Shown here piece after piece: positions 54,883 to 64,000 of a DNA stretch of 64,000 bases (the first letter of the stretch is position 1; every line of letters starts with the position of its first letter). The notes beneath the pieces are model-generated. The model searched no databases and was not told the origin of the DNA. It saw nothing but the letters and a program-made list of their open reading frames with translations. The translations under genes and the position numbers were made by a program. Source of the DNA: Nitrospirota bacterium (lineage in GTDB: Bacteria > Nitrospirota > Leptospirillia > Leptospirillales > Leptospirillaceae); NCBI GenBank assembly GCA_027415345.1, contig DAIBTC010000002.1, positions 1 to 64,000 of the forward strand, in the 5' to 3' direction.

Positions 54883-55739
54883 TGTTGCCCCTTTCCAAGA
54901 AGGGGTTTTTCTGTCCAGTCGAGCGGCGGAACGAGGACCATGACCGCATACAGGGAATGGAGCTTCTCGGAACTCTCGAGCCTGATCGACTGAAACAACT
55001 GGTGGCGCGAGTTTCCGCTCCGGACGACGGTACCGATCGGTTGATCCGGCGGGAAGAAGCCGTCTTCTCCGGTCGTCACCACATGCACGCCATTTTCCGT
55101 CGATGCCATGGAGGGAATATACTCGAGCCTGAGAAAGTGCCCTGTCCCCCGTCCGCGCACAAGCCCATTCTGCCCCGAATCCTGAAGTCGTCCCTCCAGA
55201 GCAAACATCGGATCCTCGATCCAGAGTACCTGCGAGAATCCGGAAAAAACCCTCACAACATAACCGACCACGCCGTGGGTTCCGATCACCCCATCCCTGA
55301 CTCGCACTCCCCTTTCCTTCCCGCAGTCCAGAAGGAGGGTTTTGGGAGAGGCCGTCGGATTGTCCGCAATCACATGACAGGCGATTTCCTTTTGCGGGAT
55401 CCTTTTCTTGAGGTCGAGCAAAGTCTTGAGATCCTCACTTCTCAGAAAAAGCTCCCGGTCGTGTTGAAGAGAGTTCCTGAGGGTCTCGACCTCCTGCCGG
55501 AGCCTCTGATTTTCCTCCTCGCTCCCGACAAGATGAAGATAATGGCTCCAGAGCCCCGTCGATCCTTGCGACAGGTCTGTGACTCCCAAAAGGGCCAGAC
55601 GAAAAGCCTTCAGGGGAGGGTCCAGAACCCAGCGCCGGAAAAAATCCGGATAAAATCCGAGAACGACCAGAATCACCAGAACAATCAGAAAAACCGGAAC
55701 GGCCTTGGCGGATTTTGGTCGTTTCAGGGTAGGTCGCAC
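54879..55739 (-). CDS. mreC: Rod shape-determining protein MreC
   Basis: VIADNPTASPKTLLLDCGKERGVRVRDGVIGTHGVVGYV. Confidence 0.93.
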   Translation of the reverse strand: MRPTLKRPKSAKAVPVFLIVLVILVVLGFYPDFFRRWVLDPPLKAFRLALLGVTDLSQGSTGLWSHYLHLVGSEEENQRLRQEVETLRNSLQHDRELFLRSEDLKTLLDLKKRIPQKEIACHVIADNPTASPKTLLLDCGKERGVRVRDGVIGTHGVVGYVVRVFSGFSQVLWIEDPMFALEGRLQDSGQNGLVRGRGTGHFLRLEYIPSMASTENGVHVVTTGEDGFFPPDQPIGTVVRSGNSRHQLFQSIRLESSEKLHSLYAVMVLVPPLDWTEKPLLGKGQQ

Positions 55740-55747
55740 CGTTTCGC

Positions 55748-56779
55748 CTAGTCTCCGAGTGTGACCTTTCTCAAGACATCGAGCTCCTCAAGAGTCTTCC
55801 CCGTCCCGATGACAACCGTCGTCAGGGGGTCGTCCACGGTGATGATGGGGAGACGGATCTCGTCCCGGATCCGGACATCAAGTCCCCGGAGCATGGATCC
55901 CCCGCCCGTCAGAACGATTCCTCGGTCGATGATATCGGCCGAGAGCTCCGGAGGGGTGTTCTCAAGGGTCTTCTGCACAATCGACACGATACTGTTGATG
56001 GTCTCCGAAAGGGCCTCGCGTATTTCCTCTTCCGTGATCTTGAGGGTTTTGGGAAGACCGGTGATGAGATCCCTTCCCTTGATGATCATGACGTGGCCCT
56101 CTTTCTGCGGACAGGCAGAGCCGATCTCCATCTTGATCCGCTCCGCCATCGAGTCCCCGATCAGAAGGTTGTGCTGCTTCTTGATATAGGCGATGATGTC
56201 TTCGTCCATCTTGTCACCGGCCACCTTGATGGACTCGCTGTAGACTGTCCCCCCCAGGGAGATCACGGCGACATCCGTCGTGCCTCCTCCGATGTCGATC
56301 ACCATGTTGCCGGAAGGCTCCATGATGGGAAGCCCCGCCCCGATAGCCGCCGCGAGAGGTTCCTCGATCAGGTAGACCTCCCTCGCTCCGGCCATGCGCG
56401 CCGAATCCTTCACCGCCCTCTGGGCCACCATCGAAATTCTGGACGGGACGCAGATCACCATCCGGGGACGGACAAAAGCCGACCGTCGGTGGACCTTGTT
56501 GATGAAATAGGACAGCATCTGCTGCGCGATGTCGGGATTGTCGATGACGCCGTTCCGGACCGGTCTCACCGCCACGATGTTTCCCGGCGTCCTGCCCAGC
56601 ATTTTCTTGGCTTCTCGTCCGATGGCGAGGACCGACCCAGATTTCTGGTCCATGGCCACGATCGAGGGTTCATTGATGACGATCCCCTGGTCTCGCACGT
56701 AGACCAGGGTATTGGCCGTTCCAAGATCGATCGCCAGATCCTGGGAGAGAAACCCGAAAAGATTTGCGATGAGCCCCAA
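55748..56779 (-). CDS. mreB: Rod shape-determining protein MreB
   Basis: DLAIDLGTANTLVYVRDQGIVINEPSIVA, IDIGGGTTDVAVISLGG. Confidence 0.98.
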   Translation of the reverse strand: MGLIANLFGFLSQDLAIDLGTANTLVYVRDQGIVINEPSIVAMDQKSGSVLAIGREAKKMLGRTPGNIVAVRPVRNGVIDNPDIAQQMLSYFINKVHRRSAFVRPRMVICVPSRISMVAQRAVKDSARMAGAREVYLIEEPLAAAIGAGLPIMEPSGNMVIDIGGGTTDVAVISLGGTVYSESIKVAGDKMDEDIIAYIKKQHNLLIGDSMAERIKMEIGSACPQKEGHVMIIKGRDLITGLPKTLKITEEEIREALSETINSIVSIVQKTLENTPPELSADIIDRGIVLTGGGSMLRGLDVRIRDEIRLPIITVDDPLTTVVIGTGKTLEELDVLRKVTLGD

Positions 56780-56797
56780 AATGATTTTCCTTATTCT

Positions 56798-57301
56798 TTA
56801 GGGAGTCGACGACTCCGTTGTGTCCCCGAGGGAAGCTTCCGAGGCATTGTCCTGTCTGTTTTTATTCTCCCTGAACCCGCTCTTTCTGACCATGGTTCCC
56901 ACAAGATCATCCCCGAACCTGCGGTCGGAGGGCATTCCGGCAAGGATGAGGGCCTCGAAGGAGACAACGAGCACCCCCAGGACCCACCCGATCCATGGAA
57001 TCTGGGAGAGGATGTAGGCCAGTCCCATCGGAATGTTCCGGATTGTGGACTCGTAAAAACTGCAGGGACGCCCTGTCCTTCCGGCAACCCACAATCCCGT
57101 CAGCCTTTTTCCGAGACTTTTGCCCCCGGGAAGACCGTCGGCAACGAGGAGATAGGCTGTCGCCGCGAGCCAGGCCAGCCAGGAGCTGCCCAGCAGAAAC
57201 CCGGCATGCTCAAGCGAGAGGGCCAGAAGATAGTCCACAAACTTGGCCAGAAATCGGTCAAAAAGGTAGGAGAATCGGTCAGACGGTTCCCTGATGTCCA
57301 C
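56798..57301 (-). CDS. RDD-family membrane protein
   Basis: FVDYLLAL, GKSLGKRLTGLWV, RFGDDLVGTMV RDD-family pattern. Confidence 0.75.
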   Translation of the reverse strand: MDIREPSDRFSYLFDRFLAKFVDYLLALSLEHAGFLLGSSWLAWLAATAYLLVADGLPGGKSLGKRLTGLWVAGRTGRPCSFYESTIRNIPMGLAYILSQIPWIGWVLGVLVVSFEALILAGMPSDRRFGDDLVGTMVRKSGFRENKNRQDNASEASLGDTTESSTP

Positions 57302-57470
57302 CCCTTCCTCCCCCGGCCCGGACGGACAAATCCATAAAATTCTTCACAAGAGAAAACTTACCCCAGCACGCATGAAAAATGCAACACAAGATTTATTTTG
57401 GACTCGACAGGGGGGGGATTTTTCCGGAAATTTTTCGTTTTCATGATAAACAGGATTTTTTCACGACGGT

Positions 57471-58160
57471 TTACCGGTTCTCCTCCAGGCGCTTTTGGAT
57501 ATCCCGGAAGACCTCTTCGCAAGGAGTCTCTCCGAAAATGGCGGACCCCATGACCACGGTGTCGGCCCCACAGTCCACCACCCGGGCAATGTTGGCGGGC
57601 TTGATCCCTCCGTCAACCTCCAGTCTCACGTGGCCGGCCCCTCTCTTGTCCAGGAGATCCCGCATGGCGGCGATCTTTTCAAAAGAGTGGGGAATGAAGG
57701 ACTGTCCCCCGAACCCGGGGTTCACCGTCATGACGAGGACCAGGTCGATCATGTCAAGAATATCGGACACCATGGTCACGGGGGTTGCCGGGGAGAGGGC
57801 CACGCCCGCCCTCATGCCAAGCTCCCGAATCCGGGAGAGGACGTAATGGAGATGAGAGGAGGCCTCCCAATGGACAGTCACCCGGTGCATCCCGTATTGC
57901 GCGAGCTCCGGAAGGTAGAGCTCCGGGTGTTCCACCATCAGGTGGGCTTCAAGGGGAACATCGGTGATTTTCCGCAGCCCGCAGATGACGGGAGGACCGA
58001 ATGTCAGGTTGGGAACAAAATGGCCATCCATCATGTCCAGATGCAGAAGGTCGGCCCCGGCGGCGGAGACCTCCCGAACCTCCTCTCCCAGGGCAAGAAA
58101 GTCGGCGGAGAGAATGGAGGGGGCGATCAGGATCTTGCGGTCGTTCCGGGAAATCCCCAT
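57471..58160 (-). CDS. rpe: Ribulose-phosphate 3-epimerase
   Basis: IAPSILSADFLALGEEV, LHLDMMDGHFVPNLTFG, VMTVNPGFGGQSFI. Confidence 0.97.
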   Translation of the reverse strand: MGISRNDRKILIAPSILSADFLALGEEVREVSAAGADLLHLDMMDGHFVPNLTFGPPVICGLRKITDVPLEAHLMVEHPELYLPELAQYGMHRVTVHWEASSHLHYVLSRIRELGMRAGVALSPATPVTMVSDILDMIDLVLVMTVNPGFGGQSFIPHSFEKIAAMRDLLDKRGAGHVRLEVDGGIKPANIARVVDCGADTVVMGSAIFGETPCEEVFRDIQKRLEENR

Positions 58161-59045
58161 CTAAAAGGCATGCCGCGAGAGGGAGAGGCTGGAGCCGGCC
58201 ATGGCCTCAAGTCTCCGGATTCGCTCTTCCGTTGGGGGATGGGTCGAAAAAAGGGCCATCAGACCTCCGGCGTGGAAGGGTTCGAGAATGAACATGTGCG
58301 CAGTGGAAGGGTTGGCGGCCATGGGGACGGCATCGATGCCCCGTTCAAGCTTCGACAGGGCCCGGGCCAGGAACAGGGGATTTCCGCAAAGCTTCGCCCC
58401 CCCTTCGTCGGCCGCGAATTCCCTCGAGCGGGAGATCGCCATCTGGACCAGCATGGCCGCGATGGGAGCCAGGATGATCATCAGGAGATCCCCGAATCCC
58501 CCCCCTTCCCGCTCCTCGCGTTCACGGCCTCCGAAGATGGCCGCCCACTGGGCCATGTTCGCCAGCATCGTGACGGCTCCCGCGATGGAAGCGGCCACCG
58601 TGGAGGTCAGGGTGTCGCGGTTGATGACATGGGTCAGCTCGTGGCCCAGGACCCCCGACAGTTCTTCCGGCGTCATGAGGTCCATGATCCCGGTCGTGAC
58701 CGCAACCGCCGCATGGGACGGATCCCGGCCCGTCGCAAAGGCGTTGGGAGAGGGATCGTCGATGATGTACAGGCGGGGAAGAGGGATCCCGCCGCGCCGG
58801 GCCAGACCTGCCAGGAGCTGCTGGATCTCAAGGATCCGGGGGTTCCCGGAGTCGCCGGTCACTTCATGGGCCTGGTACATCGAAAGGACGATCTTGTCGG
58901 AAAACCACCAGGAAAAGAAGTTCATCCCCACCGAGAGGACCAGGGCGATGACCATGCCTGTCTGGCCTCCCAGCTGTTTTCCGATGACCAGGAGGAATCC
59001 CGTCAGAAGTCCTAAGAGAAGAACGGTCTTGAAAGAGTTGAACAT
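58161..59045 (-). CDS. htpX: Membrane protease HtpX
   Basis: GVLGHELTHVINRDT HExxH, SRSREFAADEGGA. Confidence 0.95.
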   Translation of the reverse strand: MFNSFKTVLLLGLLTGFLLVIGKQLGGQTGMVIALVLSVGMNFFSWWFSDKIVLSMYQAHEVTGDSGNPRILEIQQLLAGLARRGGIPLPRLYIIDDPSPNAFATGRDPSHAAVAVTTGIMDLMTPEELSGVLGHELTHVINRDTLTSTVAASIAGAVTMLANMAQWAAIFGGREREEREGGGFGDLLMIILAPIAAMLVQMAISRSREFAADEGGAKLCGNPLFLARALSKLERGIDAVPMAANPSTAHMFILEPFHAGGLMALFSTHPPTEERIRRLEAMAGSSLSLSRHAF

Positions 59046-59097
59046 TGTCTTGAAACTCCGCTATGGTTTCTGTCGTTGGTTGGTCTTTTTCAAAGCC

Positions 59098-60054
59098 TCA
59101 TGCCCCGAAAATCAGGATCTCGCCTTTTTCGAACCGGCGACCTGCCATGAACTCCCCCGAGGAAATCATCCTCCCCCCTTCGCGCTGGAGGGAGAGAATC
59201 CGGTAGACCCCTTTTCCGCAGGCCACATCGATTCCTTCCGGCCCCTGGTCAAGGATCTGTCCGGGAACGGAAGGAGAAGAATCCTCCCGAAGGACCTCTC
59301 CGGATCCGACCCGGATCCGGCCCAGGGAGGAGCCAAAGGTCGCCCCTGGCCAGGGATTCATCGCCCTGACATGGGCATCCACCTCCCGGGCGGAGGATTC
59401 GAAAGGCATCCGCCCGTCCTCTTTCCGGAGAATGGGTGCCAGGGTCCCCTCCTCGGGCTGGGGAACCGGGCTGAGAGTTCCTCCGATATATCCCTCAAGG
59501 CCCCGGATTAGAAAGGAAGGACCCCGTTCCTTCATCTTTTCCGCAAGCGAGACCTGGGTTTCCCGGGGATCCAGAGGAATCTCGAGACGGTCGAATACGG
59601 GTCCCGTATCCATTCCCCGGTCCAGGAGCATGAGGGACAGACCCGAGACTGTGAGCCCCTGGCGGATGGCCCAGACGATGGGAGAGGCTCCCCGGAGGGA
59701 GGGCAGGAGGCTGGCATGGACATTGATGCACCCCCATCGGGGAAACTCCAGAATCTCTCCTGGAAGTATTTTACCATAAGCCACCACAACGATCAGGTCG
59801 GGGGACCATTCCCCCAGAAAGGCCCGCCCTTCCGGAACCCGGAGGGAGGAGGGCGTGACCGTGGGGATCCCTCTTTCCAAGGCCCAGGCCCTGACCGGAA
59901 CCGGAGCCGTCACCTGCCCCCGTCCCCGGGGGCGGTCGGGCTGGGTCACCACCCCCCGCAGGTCAAAACCCGCCAGGACAAGAGAGGACAGGAAAGGGAC
60001 CGAAAAGTCGGGGCTCCCCATGAAGACCGTCCGGATTCGGGAAAAGTCGGTCAC
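59098..60054 (-). CDS. fmt: Methionyl-tRNA formyltransferase
   Basis: GTG start overlaps def stop (GTGA); RTVFMGSPDFSVPFLSSL, CINVHASLLPSLRGASPI. Confidence 0.95.
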   Translation of the reverse strand: MTDFSRIRTVFMGSPDFSVPFLSSLVLAGFDLRGVVTQPDRPRGRGQVTAPVPVRAWALERGIPTVTPSSLRVPEGRAFLGEWSPDLIVVVAYGKILPGEILEFPRWGCINVHASLLPSLRGASPIVWAIRQGLTVSGLSLMLLDRGMDTGPVFDRLEIPLDPRETQVSLAEKMKERGPSFLIRGLEGYIGGTLSPVPQPEEGTLAPILRKEDGRMPFESSAREVDAHVRAMNPWPGATFGSSLGRIRVGSGEVLREDSSPSVPGQILDQGPEGIDVACGKGVYRILSLQREGGRMISSGEFMAGRRFEKGEILIFGA

Positions 60055-60578
60055 AGACAACTCTCCATCCGTTTTTCCCAGAGGGTTCGGCGCCACAGGG
60101 AGAGGAAACGCGAAAGGGAAGGCTGGCGGTCGGGAAGGAGAATCCCCTCGAGGTGGTCCACCTCATGTTCGATCATCCGGGCAAACAGTCCTGATCCGGT
60201 GTAGACCACCTCTTCTCCCTTTTCGTTTTGTCCGGAAACGGTCACCCTTTCGGGGCGCCGGATCGACAGGTCGAGGCCGGGAAAGGAGAGACACCCCTCG
60301 ACCACCGGCACTGACCCGGTCCGCTCCCGTATTTCCGGGTTGAGGAGGACTCCCCGGGCGGGAGGACCTCCCGGATCCCGGGGTCGCTTCAGGTTCCAGA
60401 CGAAAAGGCGGCAGGAAATGCCGATCTGGGGCGCGGCCAGGGCCACCCCCCGCTGGGTGGCCAGGGTGTCCCATAGATCTATGATCGTCTGCCGGACCTC
60501 GATGGAGCATGGATCGGCCCGGAGAGCGACAGAGCGGAGAGAGGTCTCCCGGTGGCCCACCAGGGAACGGATCGGCAT
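60051..60578 (-). CDS. def: Peptide deformylase
   Basis: GVALAAPQIGIS, EGCLSFPGL, EHEVDHLEGIL. Confidence 0.96.
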   Translation of the reverse strand: MPIRSLVGHRETSLRSVALRADPCSIEVRQTIIDLWDTLATQRGVALAAPQIGISCRLFVWNLKRPRDPGGPPARGVLLNPEIRERTGSVPVVEGCLSFPGLDLSIRRPERVTVSGQNEKGEEVVYTGSGLFARMIEHEVDHLEGILLPDRQPSLSRFLSLWRRTLWEKRMESCL

Positions 60579-60589
60579 TCTTCCGGCCC

Positions 60590-61009
60590 TCAGGACTCTT
60601 TTCCTGTCGGGGGACAGGAATAGGGAGCCCCTCCGGGAACGACGACGGGAACCGGGACTTCATCTGTTTTGACGATCTGGTCCCTTCCCGCCAGCTCATA
60701 CCCCAGCCGGTGGCGGCCGGCGGACAGATGGCCGACACAGACCATAATCGAATGGCCCGGTATAACCTTCCTTCCCATCAGACGCCCCCTGTCCACCGTC
60801 AGATGCAGGAACCGGCCAGCCGGTTTTCCGGGAATCGCAAGCGTCAGGATGACGGTCGAGCCCTGGACAGAGACAGAGGAAAGGGTCGGCGGAAGAGGGG
60901 AGCTGTCGCCCTCCGCCCTTCCCGAACCGGGAAAGGGGAAGACCAGAACGGAAAGCCCCAGGACAAGACAGAAAAGGATGAGGCGAAAAGGGCCGGTCGG
61001 GTGATTCAT
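60590..61009 (-). CDS. Hypothetical exported protein
   Basis: 139 aa, N-terminal signal-like segment; in line with def-fmt operon. Confidence 0.6.
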   Translation of the reverse strand: MNHPTGPFRLILFCLVLGLSVLVFPFPGSGRAEGDSSPLPPTLSSVSVQGSTVILTLAIPGKPAGRFLHLTVDRGRLMGRKVIPGHSIMVCVGHLSAGRHRLGYELAGRDQIVKTDEVPVPVVVPGGAPYSCPPTGKES

Positions 61010-61097
61010 CGGGCGTCGATATCCTTCTTTTGGAGGGACAAGGTCATGGCCCTATCCTATCCCGACCCGGGGGCAGGACTCAACACCTCGTGGCCGT

Positions 61098-61781
61098 TCA
61101 AGGCCGTCTCCCTCCCTCCTCTTCGTCCCCTTCCAGAATTCCTCCCATCCACTCCCCGATGGCCCCGATCTCCGGAAGGCAGACGGAATGGCCCATGAGA
61201 TACTGCTGCCACTCCCGGACTCCTTTGCCGCCCAGTCTCTCCAGGGCCTCGAAGGTCTTCCGGCCAAGGCCCAGCGGAACGACCGGATCCTCCGTCCCGT
61301 GAACCATGAGCAAGGGTGTCGGACTGTCGGAGAGAGGAATCCCGGCATCGACCGGAAGATAGGTGGAAAGGGCCAGGAGGCCCCCCCAGCGCTCCCCCCC
61401 GTCTCCGAAGACGGTCAGAAGGGCGATCACTCCCCCCTGGGAGAAGCCGGCCAGGATGATCCTTTCCCTGGGAATCCCCCGGTTCATTTCATGTCTTGCC
61501 AGCTCCCGGACGTGCCCCACCGAGCGCCTCATTCCCTCGAGGTCGGGGGACCTGGAAAGGTCGGGGAGGGCCACATCATACCAGGCCCGCATGGGGGCCC
61601 CCCCGTTGATCCTGACCCGCATGACCGGAGCATGGGGGAAGACGAAGCGAAGGGGAACCGGGGGCAGGGGCATCTCGGGGACAATTCCGGCGAAATCGTG
61701 GCCGTCGGCTCCGAGCCCATGGAGCCAGATGACCGCCCATCGCGGATCGGGGCCCGTTTCGAGGGTGACCGACTCAAGCAT
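61098..61781 (-). CDS. Carboxylesterase/phospholipase-type alpha/beta hydrolase
   Basis: [47 protein letters not shown]. Confidence 0.92.
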   Translation of the reverse strand: MLESVTLETGPDPRWAVIWLHGLGADGHDFAGIVPEMPLPPVPLRFVFPHAPVMRVRINGGAPMRAWYDVALPDLSRSPDLEGMRRSVGHVRELARHEMNRGIPRERIILAGFSQGGVIALLTVFGDGGERWGGLLALSTYLPVDAGIPLSDSPTPLLMVHGTEDPVVPLGLGRKTFEALERLGGKGVREWQQYLMGHSVCLPEIGAIGEWMGGILEGDEEEGGRRP

Positions 61782-63813
61782 GAGCGCCTCCCCCTTCCCC
61801 GACCCCGGAGAGTCTTTCCAGAAGGGTCTCCAGACCGTCGTCGACAGGAGGGAGGCATCCGAAGGTCCCGCAGATCCAGGCCCGGGTCGATTCCTGTCCA
61901 GCCGGACTTTTGCCTGCGATTTCCCTTCCCTCTGCAGAAAGGATTGTCCAGACGGGGATGTGAGAGGAGAGAGCCCGACTTTGCCACCGGGCGGCCTCCC
62001 TCCCCTGGAGGATCACTGTCGGAGCCCCGGCAAGCCTGTAGGACAAGGCGGACAGGAGGGAATCGAAACCCTCGGGCCGGCTGTTGAATGTGCCCGCAAA
62101 AAGCGTGAGGGCACGTTCGGCCGACTCGAGCATGGGAAGATCCCCGAGAAGGGATCCCAGACGAAGGAGGCCCCGGACCGCGACCCCGTTCCCGTTGGGA
62201 AGGGACTGGTCATGGCCGGTCTTGATCCGGCACAGGAGCTCCTCGTGGTCCCGGGCGGTGAAGAAGAATCCTCCTTCCTGCCGGTCCTCGAAGGCGTCGA
62301 GAAGGACCGCGGCGATCTCCCGGGCCCAGAAGAGACGGTCGTCGGAATAATGGGCCGAAAGGCTTTCAAGGAGGGCGTCGAGAAGAAAGGCATAGTCGTC
62401 GAGATAGGCCGGAAGACGGCTTTCCCCCTGCGTCCGGACGGCCAGGAGCCGACCATTTTTCCAGAGATGGGTCCGCACGGCCGAAAGGCCGTCCTGGCCT
62501 CTCCTGATCCACTCTGGCCGTTCGAGGATCCGTCCGGCTTCGAAAAGCCCGCGCAGGTAGAGCGCATTCCAGGCGGTCAGGATCTTCTCGTCTCGACCCG
62601 GATGGACGCGCCTTTCCCGGGCCTCGAAAAGCCGTCTTCTGGCGGAGGCGAAGAGCCTTTGGAATTCTTCTTCCTCCCCTCCCTCCTCCCGGGCCAGTTC
62701 TTCCGGCGTCCGGGCAAGGACCGGATTCCAGAACTGGTGCTCGAAATTGGGCTCTCTTGAAAACCCCAGGCAGGCCATGGCGATCCGGCGCTCCTCTCCC
62801 GCCAGGACCTCCTCGACCTCATGACGGCTCCAGCGGGCGAATTTTCCCTCCTCCCCCTCCGAATCGGCGTCAAGGGAGGCATACCAGAGCCCTTCAGGTG
62901 CCAGCATCTCCCGGTCCGCCCAGGCCACGATCTCCTCCGCCACCCCCCGGAAGAAGGGATCCTTCGAGATGTCAAAGGCCCGGGCATAGAGGCCGAGAAG
63001 CGGGCCGTTGTCGTAGAGCATCTTTTCGAAATGGGGAATTTCCCATCGCTCGTCGACGCTGTACCGGGCAAATCCCCCGCCGATCTGATCGCAGATTCCC
63101 CCACGCCCCATCTTCCGGAGAGTGAAAAGGGCCATTTCGCGGTCTTTTTCCAGGGGCGAGTCGAGAAGGAAGGAGAGCCCCTGGGCATGGGGGAATTTCG
63201 GAGCCCCCCCGAACCCTCCCCAGACCGGATCAAAGACCTGGCGAAGATGGGCCCGGAGCCCCTCGACCGGGGCCGGAGACAGGGAGGCCCCCTCCTGACG
63301 TTTCGGAACGAGGAGGTCAAGGGTTTCGATCACCGAGCGGTTTTCCGGACTTTCGAGCTGGTCTTTGTGCTCGGAATAGAAGGCATGGATCCGGGTGAGA
63401 ACCTCGGAAAATCCAGGCAGGCCGAAGCGTCCCGTCCTGGGGAAATAGGTCCCGGCGGCAAAGGGGACCTTCCGGCCGGTCAAAAAGACGGTCAGGGGCC
63501 ATCCCCCTCCCCGCCGGGCCAGAAGCTGGTGGGCGGTCTGGTAGATATGGTCGAGGTCGGGGCGCTCTTCCCGGTCCACCTTGATGTTGATGAAGAGATC
63601 GTTCATCAGCCCAGCCGTCTCCGGATCCTCGAACGACTCGTGCGCCATCACATGGCACCAGTGACAGGCGGCGTACCCGATGGAGAGGAGAACCGGCTTT
63701 CCCGTCTCCCTTGCCGCCGTCCAGGCCTCCTCTCCCCAGGGAAACCAGTCCACGGGGTTGTCGGCGTGCTGCCTTAGATAGGGACTGGTCTCCCGTCCCA
63801 GCCGATTTGACAT
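61774..63813 (-). CDS. YyaL/DUF255 thioredoxin-domain protein (spermatogenesis-associated protein 20 family)
   Basis: [56 protein letters not shown] upstream of this start. Confidence 0.93.
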   Translation of the reverse strand: MSNRLGRETSPYLRQHADNPVDWFPWGEEAWTAARETGKPVLLSIGYAACHWCHVMAHESFEDPETAGLMNDLFINIKVDREERPDLDHIYQTAHQLLARRGGGWPLTVFLTGRKVPFAAGTYFPRTGRFGLPGFSEVLTRIHAFYSEHKDQLESPENRSVIETLDLLVPKRQEGASLSPAPVEGLRAHLRQVFDPVWGGFGGAPKFPHAQGLSFLLDSPLEKDREMALFTLRKMGRGGICDQIGGGFARYSVDERWEIPHFEKMLYDNGPLLGLYARAFDISKDPFFRGVAEEIVAWADREMLAPEGLWYASLDADSEGEEGKFARWSRHEVEEVLAGEERRIAMACLGFSREPNFEHQFWNPVLARTPEELAREEGGEEEEFQRLFASARRRLFEARERRVHPGRDEKILTAWNALYLRGLFEAGRILERPEWIRRGQDGLSAVRTHLWKNGRLLAVRTQGESRLPAYLDDYAFLLDALLESLSAHYSDDRLFWAREIAAVLLDAFEDRQEGGFFFTARDHEELLCRIKTGHDQSLPNGNGVAVRGLLRLGSLLGDLPMLESAERALTLFAGTFNSRPEGFDSLLSALSYRLAGAPTVILQGREAARWQSRALSSHIPVWTILSAEGREIAGKSPAGQESTRAWICGTFGCLPPVDDGLETLLERLSGVGEGGGAHA

Positions 63814-63922
63814 GAATATCCTCCCTTTCCGCAAAAATATCCTGTTTGTCCGATGGCTCGCATTCACAATACTGGAATTTCATTCTAACGGCCCCTCTCC
63901 GTCCCCGTCCAATTAAACCCGG

Positions 63923-63951
63923 TTGAAGCCCCCGGGCCAATCCGGTATGAT
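63923..63951 (+). promoter_or_regulatory. Candidate sigma70 promoter (TTGAAG-N17-TATGAT) for a plus-strand gene at the window end
   Basis: TTGAAG 63923-63928, 17-nt spacer, TATGAT 63946-63951. Confidence 0.55.
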
Positions 63952-63971
63952 CCCTCGAAAAAGGAGACGAG

Positions 63972-64000
63972 ATGGGGGTTCGAGAGGAGACAGAGCGCCA
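63972..64000 (+). CDS. Start of a plus-strand gene truncated by window end (MGVREETER...)
   Basis: ATG at 63972 preceded by AAAGGAG SD and the promoter above. Confidence 0.35.

Noticed and set aside
57410-57417. G8 homopolymer as a phase-variation tract
   Set aside because: Lies between the rpe stop and the RDD gene, not in a coding frame or in a recognised promoter spacer; single locus, no support.

Overview
High-GC bacterial chromosome window, almost fully coding and mostly on the minus strand. No rRNA, tRNA, IS element, prophage or CRISPR array was recognised. In order it carries: argHGFD with a 2TM-RCK K+ channel and a YajR-like MFS transporter; a dicistron of two single-TM micropeptides; a quinone-type locus (ubiA-like, chorismate-lyase-like, radical SAM, ubiE-like); ppx; a NiCoT-hypEDCFBA maturation cluster without hydrogenase structural genes; tandem thymidylate-kinase paralogs; rpiB-glyA-nrdR-priA; M50 protease / geranylgeranyl-reductase-like gene / System II cytochrome c biogenesis genes; an Mla (Mce) locus whose MCE protein has a long C-terminal barrel-like region; alr-frr-pyrH-tsf-rpsB; argJ-argC; rpsI-rplM with a B12-type radical SAM and a ferredoxin; folB-like and rng; rodA-mrdA-mreDCB; and rpe, htpX, fmt, def and a YyaL/DUF255 gene. 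The gene content resembles Nitrospirota (Leptospirillum-like), but that is inference. The most interesting signals are the radical SAM gene embedded in the quinone operon (compatible with methyl-plastoquinone-type chemistry), the micropeptide dicistron, the MCE-barrel fusion, the ferredoxin-radical SAM operon with a palindrome on its -35, and the diverged twin thymidylate kinases.
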